A stretch of 6,080 nucleotides of DNA. Origin: Bacillota bacterium. Lineage in GTDB: Bacteria; Bacillota; Bacilli; Alicyclobacillales; SLC66. The notes below the pieces were generated by a model, which saw nothing but the letters and a program-made list of their open reading frames with translations, did not search any database and had not been told where the DNA came from. Positions within the stretch are counted from its first letter, which is position 1, and each line of letters starts with the position of its first letter. Below, one piece after another: positions 4,430-6,080 of this stretch. Both the position numbers and the translations under genes were made by a program. The DNA lies in NCBI GenBank assembly GCA_021797415.1, contig JAJZZT010000362.1, forward strand, positions 1 through 6,080. Reading direction: 5' to 3'.

Positions 4430-5293
4430 TTACAGCCGCTTTGAAAGTTCTGCAAATTCTTCCGCCGACAACGTCTCTCCCCGGCGCTCGCCATCCACGC
4501 CGGCGCGCCCAAGCCACCGCTGCACCCCGTCTTTCCCCAGCGCCGGAAACCCCGCCGCCAAAGCGTTTGCGAGCGTCTTGCGACGCTGTCCAAAAGCCGC
4601 CCGCACCACGCGAAAGAACAGGCCGCCGTCGTCAACCGCGTAGTCGGGCCGCCTTGTTTGCATCAGCACCACCGCCGAATCCACTTCCGGCCGCGGCATG
4701 AAGCAGTCCGCACCAACTGTACGAATGATCTCCACCTTGCTGTAGTATTGCACAGTGAGCGTCAGGACGCCATAGTCCTTCCCCCCCGGCACGGCCGCCA
4801 TGCGATCGGCGACCTCCTTTTGCACCATCACCACCAGGCGGTCAAACGCCTGCGGCGATTCGAGCAGAGACATGATCAGGGGGGTCGTGATATAGTATGG
4901 CAGGTTTGCCGCGACGCGCACCGTTCCCGACCCCTCCTCCGGAGTCAGGAGCGCCGTCCAGTCAACCGCCAGGGCGTCCGCTTGAACCAGGCGGACAGCG
5001 GGATAGTCCGCAAGCGACCGTTGCAGCAGCGGCAACAGGCGGCGGTCTTTCTCAACCGCGACAACTCTGGAAAAACCTTCCTCCGCCAGTGCTTGTGTGA
5101 GCGTGCCGATTCCCGGCCCCACTTCGACCACCGCACTGCAGGAATGGATGTCATCCCCAACCGCAGCCTGAACGATCGCAGCGAGTACGGATTCATCGAC
5201 AAGAAAGTTCTGACCGTACGACTTTTTCGCCCGCACGCCGTGCTCGGCAAGCAACGCCCGGATGACGGACGGCTCGTACAGTCGCCGCCTCAC
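4430..5293 (-). CDS. rsmA: 16S rRNA (adenine-N6,N6) dimethyltransferase RsmA/KsgA
   Basis: Dimethylates the two adjacent adenines in the 3'-terminal hairpin of 16S rRNA, using S-adenosylmethionine, late in 30S assembly. The 287-residue product has the family's N-terminal KKSYGQNFL (23-31), motif I VVEVGPGIGTLT (55-66), the ribose-binding acidic residue in VVAVEKD (Glu81), QADAL (104-108), catalytic NLPYYI (130-135), MVQKEVADR (156-164) and FMPRPEVDS (198-206), followed by the small C-terminal helical domain. Length is typical. The start is GTG at 5293, sharing GTGA with the rnmV stop, so translation is probably coupled. This rnmV-rsmA order is as in B. subtilis. The boundary of a repeat composite begins one base after the TAA. 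Confidence 0.97.
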   Translation of the reverse strand: MRRRLYEPSVIRALLAEHGVRAKKSYGQNFLVDESVLAAIVQAAVGDDIHSCSAVVEVGPGIGTLTQALAEEGFSRVVAVEKDRRLLPLLQRSLADYPAVRLVQADALAVDWTALLTPEEGSGTVRVAANLPYYITTPLIMSLLESPQAFDRLVVMVQKEVADRMAAVPGGKDYGVLTLTVQYYSKVEIIRTVGADCFMPRPEVDSAVVLMQTRRPDYAVDDGGLFFRVVRAAFGQRRKTLANALAAGFPALGKDGVQRWLGRAGVDGERRGETLSAEEFAELSKRL

Positions 5294-5838
5294 TCTCCGA
5301 CACCCGCCGCACGAAGTCCGGACGCAAATTCTTCGCGCGTGACGCGAAGCGCGTTCAGTCGGCGAAGAAATTCGCCCGCGTTCGCATACCCGATGCCGAG
5401 CCGCGCCCCCAACTCCGCCCGCCGCAAGGCAGCCCCGCGCTCTCCGGTCAAACGGTGCCGCAGCAAGTCCACGTACGTGAACTCCTCCCGCGGCCGCTCG
5501 GCCATCGTCCGCACCCGCGCAAGCGCTGACGCGATATCGGCGGGCGCGGCGTGCTCGACGCCCACGTCCCCGTCACCCTGCGCCGCCGTCCGTGCGAGAA
5601 ATGCGTGCCTACAATCCGGAAACCGCTTTGCGAGCACACGCCTGATCTGTTCTCCCGCATGGTCGGGATCCGTCAGGATGATGATGCCGCGCGTTTTTTG
5701 CGCGCGTTCCAGCAAGGCGAACGTCGCACGCGATATGCGCGCCCCGCCCGTGACGACGACATCCGCCCGCACCGCGCCGAGTACCCGCGCGCGATCGTGC
5801 TCGCCTTCGACCACAATGATCTCCTCAATCTGTCGCAT
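5290..5838 (-). CDS. rnmV: Ribonuclease M5 (RnmV)
   Basis: Cleaves the 5S rRNA precursor to its mature ends, acting with ribosomal protein L18 in B. subtilis. The 182-residue product begins [15 protein letters not shown] with the Toprim acidic residue Glu11, continues with [21 protein letters not shown] (Toprim DPD at 57-59), then GVEHA. The C-terminal DUF4093-type region has [21 protein letters not shown]. It matches B. subtilis RnmV (186 residues) throughout. The family usually has DD or RD where this protein has EHD at 13-15. The ATG at 5838 is chosen over the open-frame extension to 5970, which lies inside tatD. GGGTGG is 6 nt upstream. The start overlaps the end of tatD by 14 bp and the stop overlaps rsmA by 4 bp. 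Confidence 0.95.
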   Translation of the reverse strand: MRQIEEIIVVEGEHDRARVLGAVRADVVVTGGARISRATFALLERAQKTRGIIILTDPDHAGEQIRRVLAKRFPDCRHAFLARTAAQGDGDVGVEHAAPADIASALARVRTMAERPREEFTYVDLLRHRLTGERGAALRRAELGARLGIGYANAGEFLRRLNALRVTREEFASGLRAAGVGE

Positions 5839-6080
5839 GGTCCGCCACCCGCTTAAAAGGCTTGTCCGCAAAGGGTCGAGAACTCTGCGGCGCAGGGCGC
5901 AGGCTCGCGCTTTTAAAAAGGTTGTCCGCGTTGCGGTAGGTCTGGGCGGCAATATCGCGCAGCGGCGCACCCCTCACCTCGGCGATCCGCTCGGCCACCA
6001 GGCGGACATGCGCGGGTTCATTGCGCTTTCCACGGTGCGGTTCAGGCGTCAGCCACGGGGCGTCCGTCTCGATGAGGAGA
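5825..6080 (-). CDS. tatD: TatD-family metal-dependent hydrolase, C-terminal part (cut by window edge)
   Basis: TatD-family TIM-barrel nuclease/hydrolase (YabD in B. subtilis). The visible 84 residues contain [20 protein letters not shown] with the metal-binding Asp, [18 protein letters not shown], and [13 protein letters not shown], the typical end of the family. The frame then continues for 29 residues ([10 protein letters not shown]... to ADHATD) to a TGA at 5825-5827 inside rnmV. About 20 of these come from a 60-nt in-frame segment bounded by direct repeats (see the repeat entry). Without it the tail would be KRVADHATD. The protein therefore carries an atypical low-complexity C-terminal extension. 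B. subtilis has yabE between this gene and rnmV, and it is absent here. Confidence 0.93.
   Translation of the reverse strand, partial: LLIETDAPWLTPEPHRGKRNEPAHVRLVAERIAEVRGAPLRDIAAQTYRNADNLFKSASLRPAPQSSRPFADKPFKRVADHATD
5854..5929. repeat. Direct repeats flanking a 60-nt insertion in the tatD 3' end
   Basis: TTAAAAGGCTTGTCCGC (5854-5869 core) and TTAAAAAGGTTGTCCGC (5913-5929) differ by one shifted base and are offset by exactly 60 bp. The segment between them includes GGGTCGAGAACTCTGCGGCGCA, which resembles the dispersed repeat at 4086-4106. The 60-nt length keeps the tatD frame open. This looks like an in-frame repeat insertion with a flanking duplication, or a tandem duplication. Confidence 0.6.

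Noticed and set aside
5839..5970. Upstream extension of the rnmV frame (44 extra residues).
   Set aside because: It lies in the tatD coding region and repeat insertion. RNase M5 begins at [12 protein letters not shown].

Overview
The window is part of the chromosome of an endospore-forming Firmicute. The evidence is a run of minus-strand genes specific to, or typical of, spore formers: a YabG-type spore-coat protease, Veg, and an SspF-type small acid-soluble spore protein. They lie in the Bacillus subtilis order tatD – rnmV – rsmA – yabG – veg – sspF. The fairly GC-rich sequence, the frequent GTG starts and the cyanophycin genes would fit an Alicyclobacillaceae-like lineage (Alicyclobacillus/Tumebacillus/Effusibacillus/Kyrpidia type), but that placement is inference.

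All genes read right to left. From the right edge these are: the 3' end of a TatD-family DNase (5825-6080, cut by the window edge); rnmV (RNase M5, matures 5S rRNA); rsmA/ksgA (16S rRNA dimethyladenosine transferase); a 446-bp gap filled with repeats; a YkuK-type RNase H-like protein; yabG; a 286-bp gap with a repeat and two tandem sigma-A promoters; veg; a 312-bp gap with a structured repeat, a terminator and a sporulation-type promoter candidate; sspF with its own terminator; and finally a cyanophycinase followed by cyanophycin synthetase, which runs off the left edge. tatD/rnmV overlap by 14 bp, rnmV/rsmA by 4 bp and cyanophycinase/cphA by 4 bp, so these are translationally coupled pairs. 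The first three genes form a housekeeping nucleic-acid-processing cluster. yabG, veg and sspF act in biofilm or sporulation biology. The last two make and mobilise the nitrogen polymer cyanophycin and occupy the place where B. subtilis has ispE.

The most unusual content is non-coding. Several families of short, hairpin-forming repeats sit directly against the 3' ends of genes: one nucleotide after the rsmA stop, immediately after the yabG stop, overlapping the veg stop codon, and apparently inside the 3' end of tatD, where a 60-nt in-frame segment lengthens the protein. An 83-bp repeat occurs in inverted orientation on either side of yabG-ykuK (77 of 83 positions identical). A second, roughly 110-bp stem-loop element occurs in the same orientation after veg and after rsmA, and its stem shows a compensatory base-pair change. 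I do not recognise these repeats as a named family. They look like REP- or MITE-like elements that prefer gene ends, or they encode conserved 3' RNA structures.
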